Shown here piece after piece: positions 26,189 through 34,133 of a stretch of DNA of 64,000 bases (position 1 is its first letter; each line of letters starts with the position of its first letter). Location: contig NZ_JADOVH010000002.1 in the NCBI RefSeq assembly GCF_015751965.1, forward strand, positions 186,001 to 250,000, written 5' to 3'. The position numbers were made by a program, and so were the translations under genes. This DNA comes from Frigoribacterium sp. CG_9.8 (GTDB lineage Bacteria > Actinomycetota > Actinomycetes > Actinomycetales > Microbacteriaceae). The notes under the pieces were generated by a model. It did not search any database and was not told the origin of the DNA. It was given only the letters and a program-made list of their open reading frames with translations.

Positions 26189-26310
26189 GGATTGCGGTGA
26201 CCTCGCTAAGCTGACTCTCTAGCAGCCACCCTCAAACGGGGGTGGACACAGTGGACGCTGGTCGTGAGCACGCGCGTTGTGAGTGCGTGTCGTGGGTGCG
26301 TGTTGGGTGC

Positions 26311-26385
26311 GTGTTGTGAGCCTGCGTGTTGTGAGCCTGCGTGTTGCGAGCCTGCGTGTTGCGAGCCTGCGTGTTGTGAGTCGAA
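26311..26385 (+). repeat. 15-bp tandem repeat in the cstA leader, five copies
   Basis: Units of GTGTTGTGAGCCTGC or GTGTTGCGAGCCTGC start at 26311, 26326, 26341, 26356 and 26371 (the last degenerates). The array ends about 10 bp before the cstA start, next to its AAGGAGA ribosome-binding site, so copy number would change the leader length. Confidence 0.93.
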
Positions 26386-26394
26386 GGAGACCCA

Positions 26395-28659
26395 ATGTCC
26401 AGTACCACCGAAGCCCGGTCCGCTGGCCAAGATCCGCGTGAACCCGTACCCGGCGAGACAGTTGAGTTGTTCACCGATCCGGCACAGCCTCCTGTCGGGC
26501 TGTTGCAGAAGGCGAAGTGGACGCCAGCCAAGGTCGTGCTCTGGGTCATCATTGGTCTGATCGGGGCGACGGGATGGAGCATGCTCGCCCTGGTGCGCGG
26601 TGATAACGTCAATGCGGTCTGGTTCGTCGCCGCTGCCGTCGGCACATTCCTCATCGGCTACCGCTTCTACTCGAAGTTCATCGAGCGCAAACTTCTGCGG
26701 CCGGATGATCGTCGTGCAACTCCCGCGGAGGTGCTCGATAACGGGCGGGACTTCGAGCCGACCGACCGGCGGGTGCTGTTCGGACACCACTTCGCCGCAA
26801 TTGCCGGAGCCGGTCCACTGGTCGGACCAGTGCTCGCCGCGCAGATGGGCTATCTGCCCGGCACGATCTGGATCATCGTCGGGGCCGTCGCCGCCGGCGC
26901 CGTTCAGGACTGGCTGATTCTGTTCTTTTCGATGCGCCGCCGCGGCCGTTCACTCGGCCAGATGGCGAGAGAAGAATTCGGGGTCGTGGGTGGGGTCGCC
27001 GCCCTCGTCGCGACGCTTGCCATCATGTCGATCATCATCGCGGTGCTTGCACTCATCGTCGTGAACGCGCTCGCCGAGAGCGCCTGGGGCGTCTTCTCGA
27101 TCGCGATGACCATCCCGATCGCCCTGTTCATGGGCGTCTACCTTCGTTACCTTCGGCCCGGGCGCATCTCCGAGATTTCCTTCATCGGGGTTGGGCTTCT
27201 TCTTCTCGCGATCGTCGCTGGAGGCTGGGTTTCCGAAACGGCCTGGGGCATCGAGTGGTTCACGCTGGATAAGACGACGCTGGCCTGGGCTCTCATCGCG
27301 TACGGATTTGTCGCATCCATCCTTCCGGTCTGGTTGCTGCTCGCGCCGCGCGACTATCTTTCGACCTTCATGAAGATCGGGACCATCGGTATCCTTGCGA
27401 TCGCAATCCTGATCGTGCAACCGGTCGTGCAGATGCCCGCTTTCACGGACTTCGCATTCACCGGGACAGGTCCTGTCTTCGCCGGCACCCTCTTTCCCTT
27501 TCTCTTCATCACGATCGCCTGCGGGGCTCTCAGCGGATTCCACGCCCTCATCTCCTCGGGGACGACACCGAAGCTGATCCAGAAGGAGACGCAGACCCGG
27601 ATCATCGGCTATGGCGGAATGCTGATGGAGTCATTTGTCGCGATCATGGCACTCGTCGCCGCCATCTCCATCGACCGCGGCCTGTACTTCGCGATGAACG
27701 CGCCGCTCGCGCTCACCGGGGGTACCGCAGAGTCCGCATCCCGTTTCATCAGCGGGTTGGGGAATGTCGCCGGCGGGGGGATAACCGCCGCGCAGCTCAC
27801 CGAGGCAGCCAACGCGGTCGGCGAGACGTCACTCGTGTCGCGCTCCGGGGGTGCGCCGACACTCGCTGTCGGAATAGCGAACATTCTCGACCGGGTCACT
27901 CCCGGGCTGGATTTGCGGGCATTCTGGTATCACTTTGCGATCATGTTCGAGGCTCTCTTCATCCTCACAACGGTGGATGCCGGAACCCGTGTCGCCCGCT
28001 TCATGCTCAGCGACACTCTCGGAAACCTGAACCGGCGGTTCCGCGACCCATCCTGGCGAATCGGTGCCTGGATCTCTTCGGTGGTCGTCGTGGCCGCGTG
28101 GGGAAGCATCCTGCTCATGGGGGTCACTGATCCGCTCGGGGGAATCAACACGCTGTTCCCGCTTTTCGGTATCGCCAACCAGTTGCTCGCCGCAATCGCT
28201 CTTTCGGTGTGTGTAGCGATCGTCTGCAAGAAAGGGCTCGTGAAGTGGGTGTGGATCCCCGGGGTGCCGCTGCTTTTGGACGCGGTGGTCACGCTCACCG
28301 CCTCGTTCCAGAAGATTTTCTCCCCGACACCCGGGCTCGGATACTGGGCGCAGAACGGCGTCTATCGTGCGGCGCTCGCCGATGGTAAAACGTCATTCGG
28401 CGCGGCGACGACGACCGAGGCGATGCAGGCCGTCGTGCGCAACACCGCCGTGCAGGGAACGCTGTCGATCCTGTTCGCGGTGCTTGTTGTCATCGTACTC
28501 GCGACGGCCCTTCGTGTGAGCGTCCGCGCGGTTCGTGCCGGAGGTGAGCCATCGACCGAGAGCGAAATTGTCGACAGTCACCTGTACGCCCCTCGAAGTC
28601 TCTCGACTACCGCGGAGGAACGTGCCGTTCAAAAGAGGTGGGCGGATGTCGCGAAGTAA
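26395..28659 (+). CDS. cstA: Carbon starvation protein A (pyruvate/peptide transporter)
   Basis: 754 residues with about 17 membrane helices. The CstA landmark FGHHFAAIAGAGPLVGPVLAAQMGYLPGTIWIIVG is at about 125-160. E. coli CstA and its paralogue BtsT take up pyruvate, and CstA also peptides, under nutrient limitation. AAGGAGA lies just upstream of ATG 26395. The gene overlaps its small YbdD-type partner by 14 bp. Together they interrupt the usual ftsX-smpB neighbourhood. Confidence 0.95.
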   Translation: MSSTTEARSAGQDPREPVPGETVELFTDPAQPPVGLLQKAKWTPAKVVLWVIIGLIGATGWSMLALVRGDNVNAVWFVAAAVGTFLIGYRFYSKFIERKLLRPDDRRATPAEVLDNGRDFEPTDRRVLFGHHFAAIAGAGPLVGPVLAAQMGYLPGTIWIIVGAVAAGAVQDWLILFFSMRRRGRSLGQMAREEFGVVGGVAALVATLAIMSIIIAVLALIVVNALAESAWGVFSIAMTIPIALFMGVYLRYLRPGRISEISFIGVGLLLLAIVAGGWVSETAWGIEWFTLDKTTLAWALIAYGFVASILPVWLLLAPRDYLSTFMKIGTIGILAIAILIVQPVVQMPAFTDFAFTGTGPVFAGTLFPFLFITIACGALSGFHALISSGTTPKLIQKETQTRIIGYGGMLMESFVAIMALVAAISIDRGLYFAMNAPLALTGGTAESASRFISGLGNVAGGGITAAQLTEAANAVGETSLVSRSGGAPTLAVGIANILDRVTPGLDLRAFWYHFAIMFEALFILTTVDAGTRVARFMLSDTLGNLNRRFRDPSWRIGAWISSVVVVAAWGSILLMGVTDPLGGINTLFPLFGIANQLLAAIALSVCVAIVCKKGLVKWVWIPGVPLLLDAVVTLTASFQKIFSPTPGLGYWAQNGVYRAALADGKTSFGAATTTEAMQAVVRNTAVQGTLSILFAVLVVIVLATALRVSVRAVRAGGEPSTESEIVDSHLYAPRSLSTTAEERAVQKRWADVAK

Positions 28660-28903
28660 TGTGGCGCCGACGGTCCCGGTGGCTCGCTCGACGCCGTCGC
28701 CGAGGAACCTCGCTGGGTGGCTCGTGGCCTGCAGCCGCGGCATTCACTGGTATCTGCGCGAGCTAATGGGCGATTCGAGTTATGCGCGGTACCTCGCACA
28801 CCGGGCAACTCACAACGATCCGACGCCGCCTCAGAGTGAACGAGAGTTCTGGCGCCAAAAACACCGTGACAACGCGGCCAGCCCCCGCTCGCGCTGCTGC
28901 TGA
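28646..28903 (+). CDS. YbdD/YjiX family protein (CstA partner)
   Basis: 85 residues. The core GIHWYLRELMGDSSYARYLAHRATH and the terminal motif SEREFWRQKHRD define the YbdD/YjiX family. In E. coli these small cytosolic proteins are required for CstA and BtsT activity. The chosen ATG has AGAGGTGGG upstream and lies inside the end of cstA. A Ser/Arg/Cys tail and the stop codon coincide with the start of a 16-bp tandem repeat. Confidence 0.88.
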   Translation: MSRSNVAPTVPVARSTPSPRNLAGWLVACSRGIHWYLRELMGDSSYARYLAHRATHNDPTPPQSEREFWRQKHRDNAASPRSRCC

Positions 28904-28948
28904 CGCTGCGACTGCATGACGCTGCGACTGCATGCTGCTGCATCTGCA
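28901..28948 (+). repeat. 16-bp tandem repeat after the YbdD-type gene, three copies
   Basis: Two identical units TGACGCTGCGACTGCA (28901, 28917) and a diverged third (28933). The first unit contains the TGA stop of the YbdD-type gene. Confidence 0.85.
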
Positions 28949-29095
28949 CATGCGTGCCGAGGGCGTTGGTGCCGATCCGATGGAATGCCCGTTCATGGTG
29001 ACGACCGCATCCGTAATCTGCGCGTCACGCGTCGGCAGGTTAGAGTGGAGGGCTGCGCGGGGAGCGCCTGCGCGCAATCAATCCAGGAGTGAATC

Positions 29096-29572
29096 GTGCC
29101 GAAGGAACGTGGCCAGAAGGTTGTGGCCACCAATCGCAAAGCGCGCCACGACTTCACCATTGAAGACACCTATGAAGCGGGGCTGGTGCTCACCGGCACC
29201 GAGGTGAAGTCTTTGCGTGAGGGTCGGGCGTCCCTTGTCGACGGTTACGCGTTCGTCGAATACGGCGAAGCCTGGTTGGATGCGGTGCATATTCCCGAGT
29301 ACAACCAGGGCACCTGGAACAATCATCCGCCCCGTCGCAAGCGCAAACTCCTCCTGCACAAGGCGCAGATCCTGAAGATCCACAACAAGACCAAAGAGGG
29401 CGGCTACACCATCGTGCCGCTGAAGATTTATTTCAGCGACGGACGGGCCAAAGTCGAAATCGCCGTCGCCAAGGGCAAGCGTGAGTACGACAAGCGCCAG
29501 GCGCTGCGTGAGCGCCAAGACAATCGTGAGGCGGATCGGGCCATGTCGGCGCGCCGCAACATCGGCGACTGA
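29096..29572 (+). CDS. smpB: SsrA-binding protein SmpB
   Basis: 158 residues. It binds the tRNA-like part of tmRNA and brings it to stalled ribosomes. [31 protein letters not shown] and the lysine/arginine-rich tail ([24 protein letters not shown]) are typical. GTG 29096 follows CCAGGAG. Its RNA partner ssrA is encoded 1 kb downstream on the same strand. Confidence 0.97.
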   Translation: MPKERGQKVVATNRKARHDFTIEDTYEAGLVLTGTEVKSLREGRASLVDGYAFVEYGEAWLDAVHIPEYNQGTWNNHPPRRKRKLLLHKAQILKIHNKTKEGGYTIVPLKIYFSDGRAKVEIAVAKGKREYDKRQALRERQDNREADRAMSARRNIGD

Positions 29573-29728
29573 TCGGTTCGGCCTTACCGGGTTCGGCGAC
29601 TGCTGAGTTTGGCCGCATGGAGCGGACCGTGCGCCCGAATGTTGGCCATGCTGCCAGACGTTAGGCAGCATGCCCGACAAACGGCAGCATGGAGCATCGC
29701 AGCGCACCCGCAGCGCACCCGCAGCGTG

Positions 29729-30397
29729 TCAGCTCGCGACGAACCGCGCATCCACGACCGCGTCGACTTCGATGTCTTCCGGCGTGAGCGAGAGTTCTGG
29801 GGCCGAGCCAGCGGACATCATCCGCAGAGCAGGGTGGGATCCCCCGTCGTCGGATGCCCCGATCCGCTCGCCGAGCATTCCCGGATCGGCGAGCGCAACA
29901 GCGCGTACGGAGCCGAGGCCGATGCCCTGGGCATACACGCTGGCCTTTGCCACGGCGTCCTTGACCGCTCGCGACCGCACCTCGGCAATCACTGCGGTCT
30001 TCCGCGCCTCGGTGAGGGCCCAGGTGATGGAGCCGACCGTGAGCCCGTCGAGTACAGCTACCACCTCGATCCACTGGGCCATCGCGATGAAATCGCTGAA
30101 CTTCACGCTGAACCCCACGCGTGAATGAAAGACCGGTGGCAGCTGGACTCCATCCTGGCTCCACGGCTTCGAACTCCAGACTTGGATGCTCTCGCTCGAC
30201 CACCACGTGACCGGCCCGGCGGCAGGGGAGTGGCGCTCGATAAGCAGCGAACGCACAGTGGATGACACGGCCAGGGTCTCGGAAAAGACCGGCTCCCGGC
30301 CCGCCCCCTCGAATCCCACCGAGAGTTGCACTGTTGCCCGCTCCGGCGGATAGAACGAGGAAAAACTACCCTGCACGGTGATGATGGTGTCGGTCAT
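29729..30397 (-). CDS. SIMPL domain (DUF541) protein
   Basis: 222 residues. TITVQGSFSSFYPPERATVQLSVGFEG at the start, the central VGFSVKFSDFIAMAQWIEVVAVLDGLTVGSITWAL and the C-terminal RSRAVKDAVAKASVYAQGIGLGSV match the SIMPL/DUF541 fold. No signal peptide is visible, unlike many family members. ATG 30397 is preferred over 30409 because GGAG is then 6 bp upstream. Function is unknown. It lies between smpB and ssrA on the opposite strand. Confidence 0.82.
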   Translation of the reverse strand: MTDTIITVQGSFSSFYPPERATVQLSVGFEGAGREPVFSETLAVSSTVRSLLIERHSPAAGPVTWWSSESIQVWSSKPWSQDGVQLPPVFHSRVGFSVKFSDFIAMAQWIEVVAVLDGLTVGSITWALTEARKTAVIAEVRSRAVKDAVAKASVYAQGIGLGSVRAVALADPGMLGERIGASDDGGSHPALRMMSAGSAPELSLTPEDIEVDAVVDARFVAS

Positions 30398-30498
30398 GAT
30401 CGTCTCCATTCAGATCTGATAGTTCCCCGATTCTTTCACGAGCGGTGGATTCTCATCAGGGATCAGACGTAAGCTTGAGGGCTGCCGTGGGGCAGACT

Positions 30499-30514
30499 GG
30501 TCCGCGTGCGGACC
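30499..30514. promoter_or_regulatory. 16-bp perfect palindrome upstream of ssrA
   Basis: GGTCCGC-GT-GCGGACC lies in the divergent region between the SIMPL gene and ssrA, 63 bp before the mature tmRNA 5' end. It could be a hairpin or an operator. A TCTATA box at 30557-30562 is a weak -10 candidate for ssrA. Confidence 0.35.
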
Positions 30515-30576
30515 GTGACAATTCAACAGTGCGCGATAGCTGCTCACACTTCCTGATCTATAGGAAATGTGCACCT

Positions 30577-30950
30577 GGGGATGATCGGTTTCGACATTGC
30601 CTGCGTGAGTGTGAGAAGCGGGTCGAGGATGCAGGGTTATCTCGTAAACGATCTCTGCAAACAATAAGTGCGAAATCTAACCGCGCTGACTTCGCTCTCG
30701 CTGCATAAGCAAGAGCACTAATGAAGTCCGTCAGACCGGGGATGCTCTCTAACCGGATCCTGGCGTAATTTAGGGAGATTGCTGCGGTGTTACGTCTGAG
30801 GGCACCGCGGGACTTTTACTGAGACTGGGCTCGTCGGATTAGATGCCAGTGGCAAATTCCGGAGCCGAGTAGAACGCTGTCACTGGATACACCCGTAGAA
30901 GGCATATGACCACAGCAGTGGACGGGGGTTCAATTCCCCCCATCTCCACC
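30577..30950 (+). ncRNA. ssrA: Transfer-messenger RNA (tmRNA)
   Basis: The 5' end GGGGAUGAUCGGUUUCGAC pairs with the 3' end AUCUCCACC to form the alanine-tRNA-like domain; the T-arm reads GGGGGUUCAAUUCCCCCC. The tag frame begins at GCG 30670 and ends with TAA at 30706-30708, encoding AKSNRADFALAA. CCA is only partly encoded. Together with SmpB it frees ribosomes stalled on broken messages and marks the product for proteolysis. Confidence 0.96.
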
Positions 30951-31035
30951 CTTGCGGCTGTCGCGCGCTGTTGAAGAGTTGCAACAGAGCTGCCGACTGT
31001 GGCATCCGGTGCGCTGAAGGCGGGACATTTCACTC

Positions 31036-31692
31036 ATGGTCAGGAAGCGCGAACCGCGCCCTGTTCCGGGCCGTCCCGAAGTGGGCCGTTCCAAACTGGG
31101 TCGTCCCAAACTGAGCCGGCCCTATGTGCGCCAGCCGGTAGCGGAGCCGATATCGCTCGAGCGCGCTGTCGAAGAGGGGCTGCTGATCGCCCGCTCGGCC
31201 CTCACGATGGAGGTGAAAAACCGCATCATCGTCAGTGCACTGCGCGACGACCACCGTTTCGAGGCGGCAGAGACGGCGTCGTGGGTCGTGCTCGAGTTGA
31301 TCAAGCTCTCGGCTGAGCAGGCCGAGTACGCAGAGCGCATGTCCGAGCTGGTGAATACGGGGACGGATCGGCGCCGAACGATCTCCAAAGAGCACGATTA
31401 TGGCCCACGCGACTACCGGATGCTCACTCGCCGAGGGCTCGCGTACGCCTCTCTATCGACGCAGCTCATGCGTCTGGTGGACGATCCGGATTATGTTGCG
31501 AGCGTGGTGGAGGATGCCCGCGGCAAGGCCTGGTCGGAGCTCGGCAACGCCATCGGGTCCCGTCTCGATTGTGGACCGATGCAGCATCCGGATGCCGACT
31601 ACACTCTCGAACGCGACACCCGACTTCGAGCCCTGGTCGCGATCGACCTCGCCCGCTTGTGGCGCAGTGCAGGTGCTAACGCGGCGAGGTGA
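31036..31692 (+). CDS. Conserved hypothetical protein
   Basis: 218 residues, not recognised. The first 35 residues are rich in Arg/Pro/Gly with short repeats (GRPEVGRSKLGRPKLSRP). The rest is predicted alpha-helical (SLERAVEEGLLIARSALTMEVKNRIIVSALRDDHRFEAAETASWVVLELIKLSAEQAEYAERM), then a charged linker and RDTRLRALVAIDLARLW. No signal peptide or membrane segment. It starts 86 bp after the tmRNA. Codon usage looks native. Function unknown. Confidence 0.7.
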   Translation: MVRKREPRPVPGRPEVGRSKLGRPKLSRPYVRQPVAEPISLERAVEEGLLIARSALTMEVKNRIIVSALRDDHRFEAAETASWVVLELIKLSAEQAEYAERMSELVNTGTDRRRTISKEHDYGPRDYRMLTRRGLAYASLSTQLMRLVDDPDYVASVVEDARGKAWSELGNAIGSRLDCGPMQHPDADYTLERDTRLRALVAIDLARLWRSAGANAAR

Positions 31693-31713
31693 CCGTCGCC
31701 GCTCCCGTAGCCT

Positions 31714-31818
31714 CGCCCTCTCGCCCCAGCGACCGTCTCCCGCGGCTTCGCCCTCTCGCCCCAGCGACCGTCTCCCGCGGCTTTGCCCGCTCACCCCAGC
31801 GACCGTCTCCCGTTTTTC
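31714..31818 (+). repeat. 35-bp tandem repeat, three copies
   Basis: Two identical 35-bp units (31714-31748, 31749-31783) and a diverged third (31784-31818); all share CCCCAGCGACCGTCTCCCG. The array begins 21 bp after the stop of the hypothetical gene and runs into a hairpin. Confidence 0.93.
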
Positions 31819-31857
31819 TCACCACCCACCCGTGTGGACAGGGAGGTGGTGAGAAAA
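31814..31857. terminator. Hairpin, terminator-like
   Basis: TTTTCTCACCACC (31814-31826) and GGTGGTGAGAAAA (31845-31857) form a perfect 13-bp stem with an 18-base loop. The A/T ends give a T-run when read on the minus strand and an A-run followed by G on the plus strand. It probably ends the hypothetical gene or insulates the next one. Confidence 0.6.
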
Positions 31858-31928
31858 GGGGGAGGTGGATGCGCGCGGCGCGATCGGCGGCATCCCCGTG
31901 GAGGATCGGCTATCACGTGACACTGAAC

Positions 31929-31944
31929 TGTGCAGAATTGCACA
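31929..31944. promoter_or_regulatory. 16-bp palindrome upstream of the SDR gene
   Basis: TGTGCA-GAAT-TGCACA lies about 190 bp before the SDR start, in a 280-bp stretch without genes. Size and symmetry suit a dimeric repressor (GntR or LacI type). The TGCA core also occurs in the palindrome at the LysR gene, which is suggestive only. Confidence 0.4.
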
Positions 31945-32033
31945 TGGTAACTGCGAAAGGGGCGATTGACCCCATTATTTAGTGCAGGAATACTTATCAG
32001 GTCGAGGTCCTACCGGTTTGTTGCGCGGTAGGG

Positions 32034-32105
32034 CTACACAGTCGGCTGCGAGACCGGTTGCGAGACCGGCTACACAGTCAGCTGCGAGACCGGTTGCCAG
32101 GCCAG
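32034..32105 (+). repeat. 36-bp tandem repeat in the SDR leader, two copies
   Basis: Units start at 32034 and 32070 (CTACACAGTC followed by GCTGCGAGACCGGTTG); inside them GAGACCGG repeats three times. If translated it would add an Arg/Pro/Ala-rich N-terminus, but the SDR start is placed downstream. Confidence 0.85.
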
Positions 32106-32137
32106 CTGCCAAGACCAGCTGTCAGAAAAGAGCATCA

Positions 32138-32938
32138 ATGAACGACTCGCCCCAGGGTCTCGAAATCCCAGCGACTGCAGGCTCCCTTGCCGGCCTGCGC
32201 GCGCTGGTCACGGGGGGAGCCAGTGGAATCGGCGCCGCCGCATCCCGCGCCTTGGCAGCGCGCGGCGCACACGTGGTGGTTGTGGATGTCGACGGCGGCG
32301 CAGCCGAATCGATCGCGAGTGAGATCGGCGGCTCGGCCTGGACGGTCGACCTGCTCGATACCGACGCGGTCACCGACGCTGCATCTTTCGCGCAGCGTGA
32401 GCGGATCGATATCCTGGTGAATAACGCCGGTATCCAGAAGGTAAGCCCGATCGAGGAGTTCGACCCGGTTGACTTCCGCCGCATCCTCACCCTGATGCTC
32501 GAAGTGCCATTCCTGCTGATCCGCGCGGCGCTGCCCGGCATGTACGAGCGCGGGTTCGGGCGCATCATCAACGTGTCGTCGGTGCACGGTATCCGCGCTT
32601 CCGCGTTCAAAAGCGCCTACGTCTCTGCCAAGCACGGCCTCGAAGGGCTGTCGAAGGTAACCGCGCTCGAGGGGGGAGCGCGCGGGGTCACCAGCAACTG
32701 CGTGGCACCGGGATATGTGCGCACCCCGCTGGTGGAGAAGCAGCTCGTGGAGCAGGCTGCGGTGCACGATATTCCCGAATCGGAGGTGCTGAGCCGCATC
32801 ATGCTCACCGAGAGCGCAATCAAGCGACTGGTGGAACCCGAAGAAGTAGCGTCCCTCATCGCCTGGCTCGCCTCGCGAGAAGCGGCGATGGTCACGGGCG
32901 CCAGCTACACGATGGACGGTGGCTGGTCGGCCCGCTGA
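32138..32938 (+). CDS. SDR dehydrogenase, probably 3-hydroxybutyrate dehydrogenase
   Basis: 266 residues. Cofactor motif TGGASGIG (about 25-32), NNAGIQ, catalytic Ser in INVSSVHG and Y-x3-K (YVSAKHG) are intact. The run from GIQKVSPIEEF to the C-terminal TGASYTMDGGW is typical of D-3-hydroxybutyrate dehydrogenases, which oxidise 3-hydroxybutyrate to acetoacetate with NAD. ATG 32138 is chosen because upstream codons are tandem-repeat derived. It converges with a LysR-type gene. Substrate is inferred. Confidence 0.8.
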   Translation: MNDSPQGLEIPATAGSLAGLRALVTGGASGIGAAASRALAARGAHVVVVDVDGGAAESIASEIGGSAWTVDLLDTDAVTDAASFAQRERIDILVNNAGIQKVSPIEEFDPVDFRRILTLMLEVPFLLIRAALPGMYERGFGRIINVSSVHGIRASAFKSAYVSAKHGLEGLSKVTALEGGARGVTSNCVAPGYVRTPLVEKQLVEQAAVHDIPESEVLSRIMLTESAIKRLVEPEEVASLIAWLASREAAMVTGASYTMDGGWSAR

Positions 32939-33004
32939 CGGCGTCAACTCAGCGTGTCATTGCGGCCAGGAAGCAGAGCGAGTCGCCGAGGTTGAGGCGC
33001 TCAG

Positions 33005-33928
33005 CTAAGTGCTGAGGCCAAGAAGTGCAGCCGCAGAGGCCAAAGTGCGATCCCGAAGCGCATCCGCGACCGCGGCTACCGCGGGTTGCCGCAGTGATTC
33101 GGTGCGCAACACCATCCAGTAGGGCAGTTGCTCCGCGAACTCGTCGGGGAGCAGCCTCACCAGGTCGGCGTGGCGATCGGCCATGAAACACGGGAGGAAG
33201 CCGATCCCCGAACCGGCGCGGGTCGCCTCCACGTGCACGAATACGTTGGTCGAGCTGATCGATTCCCGCATTGTCGGTACGAGGCGTCGCGGGGCATCCA
33301 GGTCGTCCACCTGCAGCATCGAGTCGATGAAATAGACCAGCGGATGCGTCATCAGCTCCGCGGCATCCGCCGGCGTCCCAAATTGGGCAAGATAGTCGCG
33401 CGAAGCGTACATGCCGAGCACGTACTCACCGAGTTTCACCGCCTCGGCCCGGTGCACCTGTGGGGCGCCAACGACGACCTCGATGTCGAGCCCGGAGCGA
33501 TGCTGCATCGCCCGCCGCGTCACCGTGAGGATCTCGACCCGGAGTTGTGGATACTTCCGCTGGAGAGCGGTGATGGCCGGAGTAGCGATGTAGGCGCTGA
33601 ATCCATCGGTGGCAGACATCCGCACCACCCCGCTCAGCTGGCGGGCATTTTCCGGGGTGCCTCTGAGATCAGCGATCGCGGATTCCACTGCTTCGGCGGC
33701 CAGCACCGCCCGGCGGCCGAGCTCGGTCGTCTCCCAGCCCCCCACTGTGCGCGACAGCACTCGACCAGCGAGCGTCTTTTCGAGCGCGGCGATGCGGCGC
33801 GAGACCGTGGTGTGGTTGAGACCGAGGCTTTCGGCCGCGGAGGTGAATCGACCGGTGCGAGAGACGGCGAGAAGCACGAGAAGGTCGTCCGGGTTGGGTG
33901 CGGCTGATGTCACAGCAAATTCCTGCAT
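33005..33928 (-). CDS. LysR-family transcriptional regulator
   Basis: 307 residues. The N-terminal winged helix (DLLVLLAVSRTGRFTSAAESLGLNHTTVSRRIAALEKTL) is at about 14-55, followed by a LysR effector domain. The HTTVSRRI helix is like that of activators of the type I of Acinetobacter/GbpR style. ATG 33928 lies inside a 22-bp palindrome; GTG 33913, five codons later, is an alternative start. Target genes are unknown; the convergent SDR gene is a candidate. Confidence 0.88.
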   Translation of the reverse strand: MQEFAVTSAAPNPDDLLVLLAVSRTGRFTSAAESLGLNHTTVSRRIAALEKTLAGRVLSRTVGGWETTELGRRAVLAAEAVESAIADLRGTPENARQLSGVVRMSATDGFSAYIATPAITALQRKYPQLRVEILTVTRRAMQHRSGLDIEVVVGAPQVHRAEAVKLGEYVLGMYASRDYLAQFGTPADAAELMTHPLVYFIDSMLQVDDLDAPRRLVPTMRESISSTNVFVHVEATRAGSGIGFLPCFMADRHADLVRLLPDEFAEQLPYWMVLRTESLRQPAVAAVADALRDRTLASAAALLGLST

Positions 33929-33944
33929 ATTTGCAAGTATGCAG
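33923..33944. promoter_or_regulatory. 22-bp near-perfect palindrome over the LysR start codon
   Basis: CTGCATA (33923-33929) and TATGCAG (33938-33944) are perfect 7-bp arms around TTTGCAAG, itself nearly symmetric. It contains the T-N11-A pattern typical of LysR boxes and covers the annotated start, consistent with negative autoregulation. Confidence 0.6.
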
Positions 33945-34030
33945 AAAAACTGTGCCGACGTGGCTATTGAGGGCCTGACGAGTGCTGCACGCGATGGGAG
34001 ATTTTCCTGCCGAGCAGGGGACGGTTCGAG

Positions 34031-34086
34031 TGGGGTGTCACCATCGCATCGTTCCGGGCCGAATGTGCCTGCGAAGGTGACACTTC
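34031..34086. repeat. 56-bp dispersed palindromic element, copy 3
   Basis: It aligns to copies 1 and 2 without gaps. The outer arms are conserved (GGTGTCACCATCGCA near the left, TGCGAAGGTGACAC at the right) while the centre differs, so the structure rather than the loop is kept. It lies upstream of the LysR gene and after the following minus-strand gene's end. Confidence 0.75.
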
Positions 34087-34133
34087 ACCTCGGCCCCACC
34101 GGATGCGGTGAGCCCTGAACCGCGAGGAGTCGC

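Noticed and set aside
30445-30708. 87-codon plus-strand frame ending in DFALAA
   Set aside because: It is the tmRNA: only the last 12 codons (the proteolysis tag) are translated.
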